Source of the DNA: Limnephilus marmoratus
Lineage: Eukaryota > Arthropoda > Insecta > Trichoptera > Limnephilidae
Assembly (NCBI GenBank): GCA_917880885.1
Contig: OU862908.1
Coordinates: 53,217,819-53,281,818, forward strand
DNA length: 64,000 nucleotides
Direction of reading: 5' to 3'
Shown here: positions 36,001 to 48,700 of the stretch, piece after piece
Numbering within the stretch: the first letter of the stretch is position 1
Layout: each line of letters opens with the position of its first letter
Made by a program: the position numbers and the translations under genes
The notes under the pieces: generated by a model
What the model was told of the DNA's origin: nothing
The model's input: the letters and a program-made list of their open reading frames with translations, nothing else
Databases searched by the model: none

Positions 36001-37610
36001 AAATTTTTGAAAAATAATGAATGAAATTCAAATCAATCATCAATCAAAAAAATCAATCATATCGATTTTGCATAAGAACGCGTTGTATCCTCTCTATACA
36101 CCCATAAACTGTGCTAGTAGATTCATTAGAAATGTACAACATTGTCAAAGCAACATTAATGATAGGAAGCAATCATCATAAATCGTCGTCTTTGCCAAAA
36201 TATCAAAGCATAAAATCATAAAAAAACCTGCATCATTTTAAACATCCTACCCAAGATATTAATTAAATTTGACATAAAATCGATTTAAGAAAAACGAGCA
36301 CTCGTAAATTTTAAATGTCTAATGACGTCTAGAGTAGAAATTTGAATATCTATGAATATTAATTAAGAAGCACTCAAATTTATTGATTGTGAATAACTCG
36401 AATGAGGAGGAACCAAACCTCACCGTTACAGATAGGCAATCAATTTAAATTGGGTTTTTTAAAAGCCTCAAAAGTAAAGCCTTGTAATTCGAAAACACTT
36501 CATGCTTATAAATACACGGAGCTTAATAATACAGTGGATGTGAATCACACACAAAAAAACCATTTTCAAGAAAATATAATGTCGATAATGGTCGAAAACA
36601 CAATTGTGAATGTAAATCTACAGCATTCAAAGTACATTAAAAATAATCAAAACTAAACTAAACTCGGCGCCATGTAGTTCATTAGGAATTAATTATAAGG
36701 ATTTGTAATCAGAGCACAGATATTTTGTTACAAACCCAAATTCCCGATCGAAATCAATGTAATAAATTTCGAATTCTTTCGAAGAAAGAAATATCTCACA
36801 GAGGCTGTCTTCTTGGAGTTTGTGTTATTCAATATTAATCTTTAAAAATTAGGTAAATTATTTTTTTGATTAGCTTTGCGAGCACGAAAAAGGTATACGA
36901 ATTATGATAATAAGATAACATGTGCATTAAAATTCTGTAGATATTTTTTCCGATTAAATATTATGTTCGACTTGTCCAAAGCTTCGTTATTATTCTGAAA
37001 GAGCATTCCAATTAAACAAATAATTGCAATAAGTAATCTGATAAAATAAGGGTTTTATGATATTTTATTTGGGAATAGTATTTAAAGACACTAAGCTAAT
37101 GAGAATCTTACTGTTGCTTTTTAACTTCACACGAGATAATATCATCAAAGGTATTTCGGATGAGATAAAATAAAAATTACATCTTTGTAAAGTTTATTCT
37201 TTTGTCTGATAAAATATTTTTATCTTGATATCGAAATCATTAATGATAAATGAACACAAGGAATTAATGTTTCACCATTTTGTCATTAGCTTGTGAATTT
37301 GGTTAAAAAATAATCAATTTTACAAGAATGAGAAGTAATTGGAGGTACATGAATTATGCAGAAGATGAGAAAATAATTTGTTGTAGCCTGGGAAATAAAG
37401 AATATTGGAGAATCAGTAATGGGGTTTTAAGAGGTTTTTGCTAAATTGAAAGCAAACTGTTAAGCTTTTTTACATCGGCATGCATAAAAGAGATATTATA
37501 TAAATAAGAAAGCTTCGTAAAATGTCTACAGTGGGAGAATAAGTCATTTATATACTATCTATTTTTATGACGTCAGCTATTTTTTGCCGTAGGTAATGTG
37601 TCTACATAGT
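36001..37610. other. no gene recognised
   Basis: AT-rich. The 84-codon frame at 36402-36656 (Asn, Lys and His rich) has no recognisable domain. Confidence 0.4.
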
Positions 37611-37620
37611 TTTTTTTTCA

Positions 37621-38115
37621 GGGCTCAGCGTGAACCGGGATTCAGTACCACCAACATATAAGACGCATATTAGTTCCACCTGACCGAAAAACATCTCATC
37701 TTCGACATGGAGTGTCTGTAATGGGATCGACTCTCCGCTGCTTGTGTTGGTGTGGACCAGCTCGTACGCGAGAGGATCTTTGACAGTATGCGGTGAACTT
37801 CATACCGGGAGTACGACAGTGTATGTGAGGAAGTCTGACTTTATTATGCAGAGTGTGTGAGTATGTGAGAGGGAGATGAATTCGTGATCTAGAGAGTGTG
37901 AGGGAGTCTGTGATGTTGGGATAGTACGTTGTGAGTGGAGGTCTGTGAGTGTGAGTGAGGGTGTGAGAGTACGTAGTACGTGTGACGGTGTGTGTGCGCT
38001 GGGATGAAAGAAATCTGTTTAAAAATCGTGACTGCGCAGATATGGCCGAGGCCGTAACACCTGGTCGCCGGGCGGTGCGGCGGTGTGGCGGGCAACCGGA
38101 CACCGGAACAGGGTG
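37621..38115 (+). other. GC- and TG-rich block bounded by splice-like signals; possible noncoding exon
   Basis: TTTTTTTTCAG precedes 37621 and G/GTGAGG occurs near 38115, so the block could be a spliced exon. All three plus frames stop early from the acceptor, which argues against coding. The middle (37840-37990) is a degenerate GTGTGAGT low-complexity tract. The 135-codon minus frame through it is compositional (His, Thr, Ser). Confidence 0.3.
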
Positions 38116-38690
38116 GTGAGGAACTAACCCGTAACGTGAATCTGACTTAGATATTATACAAAAATAACATTATGCATTTCGAGATTCAATATTAGCTTCA
38201 GAAAACAAATGATGTAAGTCGAGAAGCGAAATATTCTGTTCCAGTGGATGGTTGTTACAGTACGTTTGAAACGCATTTCATATGAAGTTTTAAATTTGGT
38301 ACATGATCAGTGGCAGTGTTGTAGTTTGACTTTCCGAGCACTGCTCCGTCTGTGTTTCCTCATCCTTCTAGATAAAACGACGCATAATTAAAGTAGGTAT
38401 TTGAATCATTTTAAAGTTGACAAGAATTTTTTTTATTTTAACAAAAATGATTTTTCACATTGTTTTTGCACTAGTTTATTAATAAAAATGCTACTTTACA
38501 AAATATATCATGAAAATCCGCAAAATGCGTAGGTAGATTAAAACTAACATTTATTTGTTTTTTTTTTCCTTTTCTGTAGAAGCAAACGCGTGTGTTTAGA
38601 AGAAGTGTTAGCATTATGATGATTAGTATAATGTGATCTTAATTAGGTTGGTTTTAAGTAATAATGAATATTTCAAATTTGGTTATTTTT

Positions 38691-39200
38691 CAATTTGGGA
38701 GATGGGTGTATTCATCGGATAACCAAAACCTCTCCTATAGGTCACACCAAGTGGCAAACTACGTTTTGTGATTTAGCAGGGGTGACCGGGTTCATGGGGT
38801 GAGGATTGTCTAGGTCTTGGCGGCGGATGACCTGGACACACTGAACCCAAGATTCCTACCTTTCTCCTTCTCAGCACTTACTCTCCTTCGTTTCCTTAAA
38901 AAGACCCTCCACAGAGCACCTCCAAATATGATGGTGTGTGAGCTATTGGATTTGGAGAGACTGGTTGAGGGAGACCTTTTTAACTCTCAGCAAGACTCTC
39001 TCGACCCATCTCCTTCATGAATCTTCGGTAACTCCTGGCATACTAAGACACACTGACCCCAGATTCCCATCCACTCTTCTTTTACCTTTCCAGATCTTCC
39101 TATCCTTCGCAAAAAACATCTTCCCCACAAAATCCCCAAAGACGAAATAGGCCCTGAGGGAAATTATTTTCCTCACGGCCCCTTCCGTGGAACGAACGTA
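38691..39200 (+). mobile_element. dispersed retroposon family A, copy 4 (longest)
   Basis: About 510 bp. It has the head block (GGTTCATGGGGTGAGGATTG), the middle section (GAGGGAGACC, CTCAGCAAGACTCTC) and the tail (CCTGAGGGAAATTATTTTCC). The small frames in it are not conserved in other copies. Confidence 0.85.
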
Positions 39201-39988
39201 TAAAAGGAGGTTAAAAGTACTGATAGTAAGATCGGGGAATGTTTCTAATGACTAAATTACGATCTTCAACAACAAAAACTACACGGTGCTGTTGACGTGT
39301 TTCGATCGCATAGCTTGCGACCACCCATTACCCGCAGCACAGACCACTACAGCTTGTAAAAGAAACCAATAGAATTCACCGGAATCACATACAGCGACGC
39401 GAGCGTATGAATAAACCTAACTAACTTTTTTCTATCAGTCCGAAATTCGTCGCGACTCCTACAGAAATATAATGGCTCCCATCCGACACTCATTACCCGA
39501 GAATAATTATTACTACGAGCCTAGCCTAAAAACTTTAGTGCTAAACCGTAAAAAATACCCAAAACCAACCGAATGCTTTCAAGCGTCGATTGGCCAATCG
39601 GCTTTCTCTATTAAACATGTGATGCAACAACATTTTAAGTACAGCCTGAAGAATACTACCTCATTTTCAATAAGAGAAGAATTAGAATACTTTTTTGTGA
39701 TACAATTTATTCCGCGAAGTGATTGGGGAAGTGGATGCCAATTAAAATAGACATGAAGAGGGTGTAATTATTATAATTGAATTTGAATAATGTTCACAGA
39801 TGTTCATTATAATTAAATTAAGGAAGAAAATGCTTTCCACCGTACTTAAATTTACTGATTTTTTATCTTCTGCGTTGCTGAATGTATAACTACCAATTAT
39901 TTGATGTGAGTTGCATCTTAAAAGAACCTACTGATTATACTACACTTATTACCAACTGCAATTACACTACACCAAAGGATGAACCATT
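39201..39988. other. no gene recognised; one unassigned 92-codon frame
   Basis: The plus frame at 39472-39750 starts MAPIRHSLPENNYYYEPSLK. It is not obviously compositional, but I see no domain, no splice context and no homologous family. It could be a decayed element or chance. Confidence 0.3.
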
Positions 39989-39996
39989 GCCTCTAT

Positions 39997-40232
39997 CAAG
40001 GGCGGATCCAGCTTTGGTGCCAGGGGGGGGGGTCACATAGCGCCAGGGGGGGGGGGGGGGGGTCACATAGCGCCAGGGGGGGTCACATAGTCGTGGTCAA
40101 GTCACTAGAAGTTATAATTTGATTTTTATAATAATAGATACAAGTAAAAAGTAGGTCCACCTAGGTCCTGGGCCCAGCCCAGGGGGGGGGTCATGACCCC
40201 ATGACCCCCCCCCCCCCCTGGATCCGCTCTTG
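39997..40232. mobile_element. hAT-type MITE with long G and C runs
   Basis: A 236-bp element with 15-bp inverted ends (CAAGGGCGGATCCAG on the left, CAAGAGCGGATCCAG from the right, one mismatch). The flanking 8-mers GCCTCTAT and GTCTCTAT (39989-39996, 40233-40240) differ at one base. The left half has three G-run plus GTCACATAG units and the right half has C runs, so the two halves can pair. It has no frame. The G runs could also form quadruplexes. Confidence 0.85.
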
Positions 40233-40240
40233 GTCTCTAT

Positions 40241-42209
40241 TCATCCAAAATAATATGGTTATTAAAATCACAGTTTTATTTGTAGGTTAAGGTCAAGCTA
40301 TCGTGTTGGCTTGCTTTTAAATAAAAGCAGTAAATTTATGAGATTAGAACCTTTGTCAAACCATCCCAGGCATGTTAGAAATTCGTTCCAATTTTGATGT
40401 CCACTTCGAGAATTAAACCTAAATTAGTCTAATCTTCGATCGGATATTCAGGTAGACAGCATCCGAACAGGATCTTCGTGATGAATTAGAATAAAGTCGG
40501 GCTTAGCGGCTCGTGTCGCGTGAGGATCCGGTTCTCCTATCAAACTGTCAAAGAGCAGAATCCGAAATTAGAGAAGTGCCGCAAGAGTCGTTGATCTCCA
40601 TCTGTAGAAATCATCTCACACGCAATTGATGATGTGTGGGGAGTCGGTCCATAACATCACAAGTTCACAAGTGATCCAACTACTGACGGTGTCATTTTTA
40701 TTTCAGTTGATTTTTTTTACTGCTCGATGGTTAATAAAGTACAAGGCAATGTTTTTACTACATATCAACCAAAAGATTACTGGCAATGGCGTGCAGTTCA
40801 CAAAGGATGAAAAGCTGTGCTTATCCTAAGTAAAACGAACCAAAGAAGTAAAAGAATTTGTGACTAAAATGTATTTTTATTCATGAATATGAGAATATCT
40901 TTTTAAGTCACAATCGTTCTAGGTTTAATAAATTTATATACTCGTATTTACATTTTTTTAGTGTGATAATAAAACTGCCATTTAAAAATATTCGGTACGC
41001 AATTCAGTTTACCATGCCTCAATTTTAAATACTATTCACAGCGTACCTTTGGTCATAGATCAATGTGCGCCGCTGACTTTCAATGTACTAAGATGCAGGT
41101 CTTAATTTTAAAATGAAGTGATACGTAAGAATTTTTGGAATCCATAGCAATGAGGAACCGACTTAAGAAGAAGATAAAAAAGCTAAAATAAAAAGCTATG
41201 TTACAACTTTTTCACGATTTTAAAGTTATTTTGCCTGCAAAAGGATGTTTACCATAGAATAAACAAGAACACAAAAAATGTGATGTGGACGTGTTCATGA
41301 TCCAAAAGTTTGGGAGATTTAAAAAAGATTTCTTAATTTTGTTTTTCCTATTTCTTGGGAATTAACTATTACAATTACAATTTCTAGACATATTCGTTTG
41401 AAGAGTTTCAATTCCATGAGCGTTTGTTACTTAAATTTAAATAAGTAACAAATGTACATGTGAAATAAAACCCTTCAAAATAAAAAGATTTCTTAACTTT
41501 CAATTGCAGAAAGTCGGTCTGTCAGTATAAATGCACTATCATGAAATGGCGCATAAGATGTAAGAGAGATATCGTAGGTGGGAACGCAATGTTGAATGGC
41601 TGTGAAAAGGTACTAAAATAATTAGTTACCATCGGATTCCATTCAAATGTACATGGAAGGCAATCAAAGTTAAACTTGAATATTTCATATTCAAAATGCA
41701 TAAATTTTTTTTGACCATTTTGCTGTTTGACGAAATAATCACGTGAGGTAATTATATTTTTACACTGCTATCGAACGGCGGTGTTGGAAATATCGCGGGG
41801 CCTAACGTTATGTATGACTGGCCCCGGGATAGGCCGGAATTGGTCTGGTAATCAGGGGTGAGTCCAACTCAGGGGTCGGATTTGAAATATGGAGGCTTAC
41901 CGGTACCATCCATTCCTTCGACATGATCAACCGGTGCGAGATGAGCCTGCTAGCCTGTTCCATGTACCAGTCAATACCAGTTGTTGTTCATATTCATAGT
42001 AGAGTACGAAAGAACGCGCGTTTAGATTCGTAGATTAGCCTTAGATCTGATGCGATAATTATGTGGGCATTTTTTTGGTGATATTTTTTATGCACTGATA
42101 TGAATCTGTTAATATATCATGTCAACTTATGAATTGGTGACCACCAAAGAGTCTTCTCTGTTGTAAATTAGGACGGATGCGTATTGGAAGGTTATTAATG
42201 TGGCTTGAT
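40241..42209. other. no gene recognised
   Basis: A GC-richer patch at 41770-41970 (CCCCGGGATAGGCC) stands out from AT-rich DNA. No frame or repeat was identified. Confidence 0.4.
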
Positions 42210-42660
42210 GGTAGGAAGCCTACATAGTATTCTCGTACGTAAGGACTTTGAAAGAGATAACAGGACAGGCGCCTGGTAGGAAGCCTACATAGTATTCTTG
42301 TATGTAAGGACTTTGAAAGAGATAACAGGACAGGCACCTGGTAGGAAGCCTACATAGTATTCTTGTACGTAAGGACTTTGAAAGAGATAACAGGACAGGC
42401 GCCTGGTAGGAAGCCTACATAGTATTCTTGTACGTAAGGACTTTGAAAGAGATAACAGGACAGGCACCTGGTAGGAAGCCTACATAGTATTCTTGTACGT
42501 AAGGACTTTGAAAGAGATAACAGGACAGGCACCTGGTAGGAAGCCTACATAGTATTCTTGTACGTAAGGATTTTGAAAGAGATAACAGGACAGGCGCCTG
42601 GTAGGAAGCCTACATAGTATTCTTGTACGTAAGGACTTTGAAAGAGATAACAGGACAGGC
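42210..42660 (+). repeat. 65-bp minisatellite, seven units
   Basis: Units start at 42210, 42275, 42340, 42405, 42470, 42535 and 42600; the last is cut to 61 bp. Each begins GGTAGGAAGCCTACATAGTA. Units differ at only one to three positions, so the array expanded recently. GTAGG-AAG-CCTAC within each unit is a small inverted repeat. Because 65 is not a multiple of three, the overlapping frames on the minus strand are not a repeat protein. Confidence 0.95.
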
Positions 42661-42765
42661 AGGAGCTGAGCCTTTTTTGTAGAATTTCTTATCAGTGAAC
42701 CTATACGTATTTAGCAATACTTTATCATTTTTTTTCTATAAGGTCGATCAAAGTAATTTTATAAT

Positions 42766-43019
42766 AGACCAGCTGAAGTCCCCGGCGTTTCCCGATATTT
42801 GTGCATAATCTTAGGCTTCTTAATTGTCAAGTGTGCAAAATTTCATCAAGAAGTATCAAAATTTTAATTTAAGGGATGTAAAAAGAGAATGGCGGTGGAT
42901 TTTCAAAAACTCATGTAAACAGTGAAGGGGTCATGTACAAAATTTCATTAATCTCGGTATAAAAATGAAGATTATCATCAAAATTTAATCCATGCCCCGC
43001 CTCTCACCACAGACACTCA
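42766..43019 (+). repeat. dispersed repeat family B, copy 3
   Basis: Begins AGCTGAAGTCCCCGGCGTTT, contains TCAAGTGTGCAAAATTTCAT and ends CACCACAGACACTC. It directly follows the minisatellite region. Confidence 0.8.
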
Positions 43020-44704
43020 AAATGGATGCAGATAGGTATTTTGTTATAGCGTTGTTTAAATGTAGGATTTTTTTTTTTTTAGAATATTATTTCATTTTGG
43101 TTGTCATGATGCAAAATGCATTTATTGATGAGCTTAAAATATAATTTGGCGACGCATTGGCTTTTAAAACTAACTCCAATAAGGCCGTAAATCTGTTAAT
43201 GCGGTTTTTTATTTCGTTTCGCAGCCCTGGAAGGTTCCAGCACCTGTGCATCTGAAGGGTATCGAATTTGATTTATTCTTAATTTCATTTGGTACAATTT
43301 TGTTAGGCCTTTATGTTTCGATTCCCCAGCGCCGGAGGGCGAAAATGGTAAACAATCCGGCGATCCGGGCTCAAAGGGCGATATTTAAATATGTCCAATT
43401 TCGCTCTCCCCTATGAATTTAAACGACCTTTTAACAGTAACACACTTATAAAAGTTAAATTGGAGTTTAAAACAGTATCAAAACGAACCTCTGTTTTTAT
43501 AATCATACCCACCTACCTAAATTACCGCTCACTAATTTCTTGTAATATGTTATTCTGTATTCATTAGTTTTTCCAATTGATCAAATTGTGATAAACAATA
43601 TTTTTGTACTAAAAAGAGTATCTGCTAAAAAGACACCAAAAACATATTTATTTTCTATTGTTTTATTTTGCACAACATTCTTAAAGTGTAAGCATTGATC
43701 ACTAGGTTAATCAATAGTATGGTATTGAATTAAATGGCAAGACGTACAAATATTTTTGTAAGTATTTAAATGGAACATTTAACATGGTTTTGTTATCTCT
43801 AATAATAATTTCTGCACTTTGGTAGTTTTACCTTGGCATCCAATGACAATTTACCCTTCCGCAAATTTAATAAGTATTAAATTCAGAATTTTATCGTTTT
43901 TCTTTTGAATCTGCAAATGAATATAAAAATATATTTTATAATATGCAAAATGTATGCATGACATACGAGAGTAGTAAATTTGCGTTATCTTTTGCATACA
44001 TATTGATCTTAATAGACTTGCCGTAGGCCCTCGCATCCAGTTTTAGCGAACTGACCAACATAAAAAAGGGGGCATGCAAATTGAATCACAAATAATTATA
44101 ACGAAGATGGCAAAATTGATTAATTTTTGCGATCGAGTTTACTCTGAGAGAATAAATAAACATTATTATATTGAAACGATGCACAAATAACAAACTGTAC
44201 AAAAAATCAAACAAAGATTATTTAGCAAAAGTAAAACGCATTTCGGTTATTTGAAAAACTTTTAACTAAAGAATATCATGAGATTGACGATTGGTCTCAT
44301 TTCAAAGCACATTCTGAATTTTGTGTTCCATGCAGTGGCGGTTTGTTGTCATTCTCAATGGGGGCTTAATAAAATTATTATGAAATATTATGTATAAATT
44401 CTAATATTATAAAATGGGGGCCTCAGCATGGGTAAGCCACCCATTGAGGCCAACATTACTGGATTGTACTATGAAATGAAAAATATTGTATCAATAAATA
44501 AATAAAAAAAATGGAGAGGAAAAATAAATATATTTAAATATCCGTTCACATAAAAATCTATTAAATTTTTACTTTATTTGCAAATTCATCAAATAATTGT
44601 TAAAAATGAAGGAATGGTGATAAAAACTCTAACAATAATATTTTTTTTATTTTTTTAAACCAATACATATAATATACAAAAAAACAAATATATATATAAT
44701 ATAT
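43020..44704. other. no gene recognised
   Basis: The block at 43140-43430 is non-repetitive and mixed in composition, a possible regulatory stretch. A CAGTGGCGGTTTGTTG motif at about 44335 resembles a hAT-type end, but no matching second end was found. Confidence 0.35.
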
Positions 44705-45062
44705 AATAAAAGAATATTTTTTAAGTACCTATGTATAAGGATGAAACTTTGTAATTTTCTTGTCATGTTCAATTGTCTTGTTTCTTTTCTCTTCTTTTCT
44801 TTTCCATTAAGTTGTAATCATCCATATCTGTATAACCTTGTTCCCTTTTTCTTTAATTGTTTTCCATTGCTGTTTATTCTACTCAACCTGTCTTTTATTT
44901 TTCTTCTATATTGTATGTGAATCTTATATTTTTAATATCCAAATTCCTATGTAAAATTTTAACTATTTCCTCCCACCCATGATTTGTATGTTCCTCCTGT
45001 CCTAAAATGAGTTCAGTAACTCATCGGGATTGCTCTAGCAAGAAATAAAAACAATTAAAAAA
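44705..45062 (+). mobile_element. non-LTR retrotransposon 3'UTR copy, inverted relative to 28195-28545
   Basis: About 350 bp match the reverse complement of 28195-28545 with scattered differences, including GGATGAAACT at the coding end and GCAAGAAATAAAAACAATTA at the tail. It ends in an A/T-rich tail, consistent with insertion by target-primed reverse transcription. Confidence 0.8.
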
Positions 45063-45533
45063 TATATATATTTTTCCTAAAAAAAACAACAATAATAATT
45101 TCTTCTTTTTTATTGTGTTTCGCTTTAAATCCTAGGCGCTCAAAAATATAACATTATTCGTAAGTGATATCTGGTGTATTTTAAGAGCTCGAAAATCACA
45201 TTCACAATGCAGAATGGAAAATGACAGTGGAAGATTCGCTGCCACAAAATAAGAATATTTTGGTACTGGAGAAAGAGAGGTACGCACCTAATTATATCCT
45301 TATACCCTTCAAAACAGGACACTGTTTGTGTAAAATATTCCATGGGAATTGTCTGTCCGTAGGTGCGTTTTGGATTCCGCTCCTATGAACGGATTTTCAC
45401 ATAAGCGTGGGCCGATTTATAAGTGAAGAGTGTGTTCACCTATAAATCTGCTGTTCAAAATGTATTAATATGTTAATTCAGATTTGTCGTTTTAGTATTT
45501 TGCTAATTAGAAAAAAAACCCTCTGGTGCTAAG

Positions 45534-45538
45534 CTTTC
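45534..45538. repeat. target site duplication, left copy (CTTTC)
   Basis: These are the five bases immediately outside the left LTR. They are repeated immediately outside the right LTR at 50028-50032, as expected for integrase-mediated insertion of a Ty3/gypsy element. Confidence 0.85.
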
Positions 45539-45696
45539 TATAATATTTGAGGTTTCGTAATTAAATGCAAGAACTGATTCATTTGTAAGACGTTTATTGA
45601 CACTGTTGACAAGTTCAAGGTTATACATCAAGTGACGCGACAGACCTGCCAACTCTCAGCATTTGACAGCTGATAATTATTATTACCAACATAACA
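45539..45696 (-). repeat. 3' LTR of the LTR retrotransposon
   Basis: This 158-bp direct repeat matches 49870-50027 without a visible difference. It contains a polyadenylation signal AATAAA on the minus strand (about 45598-45593). By plus-strand position it is the left LTR; because the element runs on the minus strand it is the 3' LTR. Confidence 0.93.
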
Positions 45697-45711
45697 TCCT
45701 TTCCTCCTTCC
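45697..45711 (-). promoter_or_regulatory. polypurine tract (plus-strand DNA primer)
   Basis: The minus strand reads GGAAGGAGGAAAGGA directly against the 3' LTR. A purine-only run at this place primes second-strand DNA synthesis in LTR retroelements. Confidence 0.85.
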
Positions 45712-45759
45712 ATTTTTTTATTATTTTTATATCAAACCAAATAACAATGACAAAGAAAC

Positions 45760-48700
45760 TTAAGAGTAATCACTATGACTAAATCGTACAGGGGGTTTCA
45801 CAACTCTGCCAGACCTAGTTATAATATCATTATTTCCACTAGTGCTGGGTAAAGGTTCAATAACAATTTCATTTTCCTGACTTGTAAAGTCTTGCCATTT
45901 ATCGGGATTCTCAATATTCTCATAACTTGATTTTGACTTAAGACAACTTTTTTTTATTTGATTAACATGAACCTTTTTCACCTCTCCTCCGATTAATTGA
46001 ATTAGATACACCCATGGACTTAATTTCAACTTAACAGTTCCCTGAAACCATTTCATAGGACCTTTCACATGTCTTAAATAGACCAAAACATTATCATTTT
46101 CTTTAAATTCTTTCAATGCATTTTTTGTTGATTGTTTGACATTTTGTGATTGTTTACTTTTATTGACATGTCTTTCTTCTGACAAAATATGTAGTGGTGT
46201 ACGTGGCTCATATGAAAATATTTTAGCCATTGGAGATACACCCGTAACAGAAGTAGGAGTGGAACGATAACTATACAGACAATCTATTAGACGTTGAGCT
46301 GGCGATAAAAATTTAGAATTTTTCGAAAACATAAATTTAATTAATATTTTTTTGAAAGTTTGAACTGACCGTTCCGCTAATCCATTTGACTCGGGATTAT
46401 ACGGCGGACAAAATAATAATTTAATTGACTTTTCTTTACAAAAAATAGAAAATTCTTTGCATGAAAATGGGGGACCATTATCACAAACAATAGTTTTCGG
46501 AAAAGCGAATCTGGAAAAAACTTCACTTAATTTAGATAACAAATCCGAATATTTAGTATTTTTCATGTAAAAACATTCTACCCACTTTGAATATGAGTCG
46601 CAAACTAATAAGTATTTTGAACCTTTTAAATCAAAAAAATCCAAATGGACTCTTTCCCATGGACTTTCAGCCATAGGCCAACTATGACGTACATTTTTGT
46701 TAGCATTTTGTACAGACTGACACATTTCACATCTAGAAATGACATCTTCAATATCTTGATTCATACCTAACCACCATACATATGAACGAGCAAGAATTTT
46801 TGATCTGACTATACCAGGATGACCATAATGTATTAAATTTAGGACTTTGGACTTAAGAGATTCTGGTATTACAATTCTGTCACCAAATAAGAGACATTTT
46901 CCTTTGACCGACAGTAAATTTTTAAACTTGAAATATTTTTTAATTTCTGGACTTGACAAGTTTTCAATCCAACCGATTGAAACATACTTAATGACTTTAC
47001 ATAATGTTTCATCTTTTTCAGAATGACTTTCAACTTCTGAGAATGGAATTAATGGTGTAGACATGTATACAAAATTACATTCCTCAATATTGAATTGTTG
47101 TTTACTTGGCAAACGTGACATTACATCTGCTTGAGGAATTTTCAATCCTTTTTTATATTCCAATTTATAATTGTACGCAGACAATATTATAGACCATCTT
47201 ATAAGACGTGATGCTGCTAAAACGGGGACTTTTTTGTTTTCAGCAAATAAAGACAACAATGGAGCATGATCAGTATATATCGTAAAATGACGACCAATTA
47301 AATATTTGTGAAATTTCTTAATTCCAAAAATAATAGCAAGGGCTTCCTTGTGCAATTGGCTATAATTTCTTTGAGCTGAATTTAATGTTGCAGACTCAAA
47401 AGCTATAGGAAATTCTTGATTCTTTACGACATGACTTAAGACACAACCGACACCGTATGCACTGGAATCGACTGTAAGACACAATGGTTTTGACGGATCA
47501 AATAAAACTAACATAGTTTTATCTGACAAAAGAGACTTACTATTTACAAATGCCTTTTCGCATTCATCAGACCAACACCATTTTACATTTTTTCTTAGTA
47601 AATTGTGAAGTGGTTCTAGCACTGTAGGACACATAGGAATAAAATTCCTATAAAAATTCAACATTGACAAATATGACTTTAGTTGAGTAATATTTTCTGG
47701 ACACCCAGTAGACTTAATTTTCTCAACTTTCGACAAAGACGGACTTTTGCCTTGACCTGACAAAGTAAAACCTAAAAATTCGAAAGAATTTACAAAAAAT
47801 TCACTTTTTGACACATTAATTTTTATATTAAACTCATTTAATTTTGACAAAACTTTATCCAAAGTATCAGAACACTCCTTCTCGTCTTTACCACCTATAC
47901 AAATATCATCAATATATGCAGCACAGTTTTTTATGCCACACAAAACTGTATCAATTACCATTTGAAAAACGGCAGGAGCCGATGACAATCCATAAGTTAA
48001 ACGATTATAGACATATAAACCATTACATGTATTAATTGTAAGTAATTCTTTACTAGAATCTGACACAGACAACTGTAAATATGCGTTTGTTAAATCTAAT
48101 TTACAGAATACTTGACAACCTGAAAATTTATTAAAAATATCCTCTGGACGTGGAATAGGATATTGATCAATTCTCAATTGTGGATTGACTGTAGATTTCA
48201 AATCTGCACATAAACGTAATTTTCCATTTTGTTTAGGTACACAAACTATTGGAGAAGACCAACTACTATATTTAACTTTTGAAATAATGCCTTCGCTTTC
48301 AAGACGACTTAGCTCTTGACATACTTCAGCACGAAGTGCATAAGGAACTTCATATGCTTTGTGAAAGACAGGAGTAGCATTATTTTTTAAACTTAAATTC
48401 ACAGAAAATTCTTTAATTGGTAAATCGTTATTAGTAATCGAAAAAGAATTTAAATATTTTTGTGACAATTTTTTAACAATATTTGTTTTATTTTTCTCGC
48501 TGACAGACACTGAATTTACAGTATTATTATGCATATTTGACATTAAAGAACTTATGAAAGTATTTTCCCAAGATGGATCAAACACTTTTAACCAATTTCT
48601 ACCCAAAATAGCATCAGACGACAGATTTTTTATAACCAATACTGGTAAATCCATTACAACATTAGAATCCACAACATTTACTTTTGCCATAAAAAATCCA

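Noticed and set aside
37696..38103. 135-codon His/Thr-rich minus frame
   Set aside because: It reads through a degenerate GT-rich low-complexity tract, so its length is compositional.
39472..39750. 92-codon frame as a real small gene
   Set aside because: No domain, no conserved context and no splice or promoter evidence; kept only as a note.
42122..42532. Repeat-protein frames on the minus strand across the minisatellite
   Set aside because: The unit is 65 bp, so the frame changes each unit; the frames are a by-product of the repeat.
44335..44450. Third hAT MITE starting CAGTGGCGGTTTG
   Set aside because: No inverted partner end and no octamer duplication could be found.
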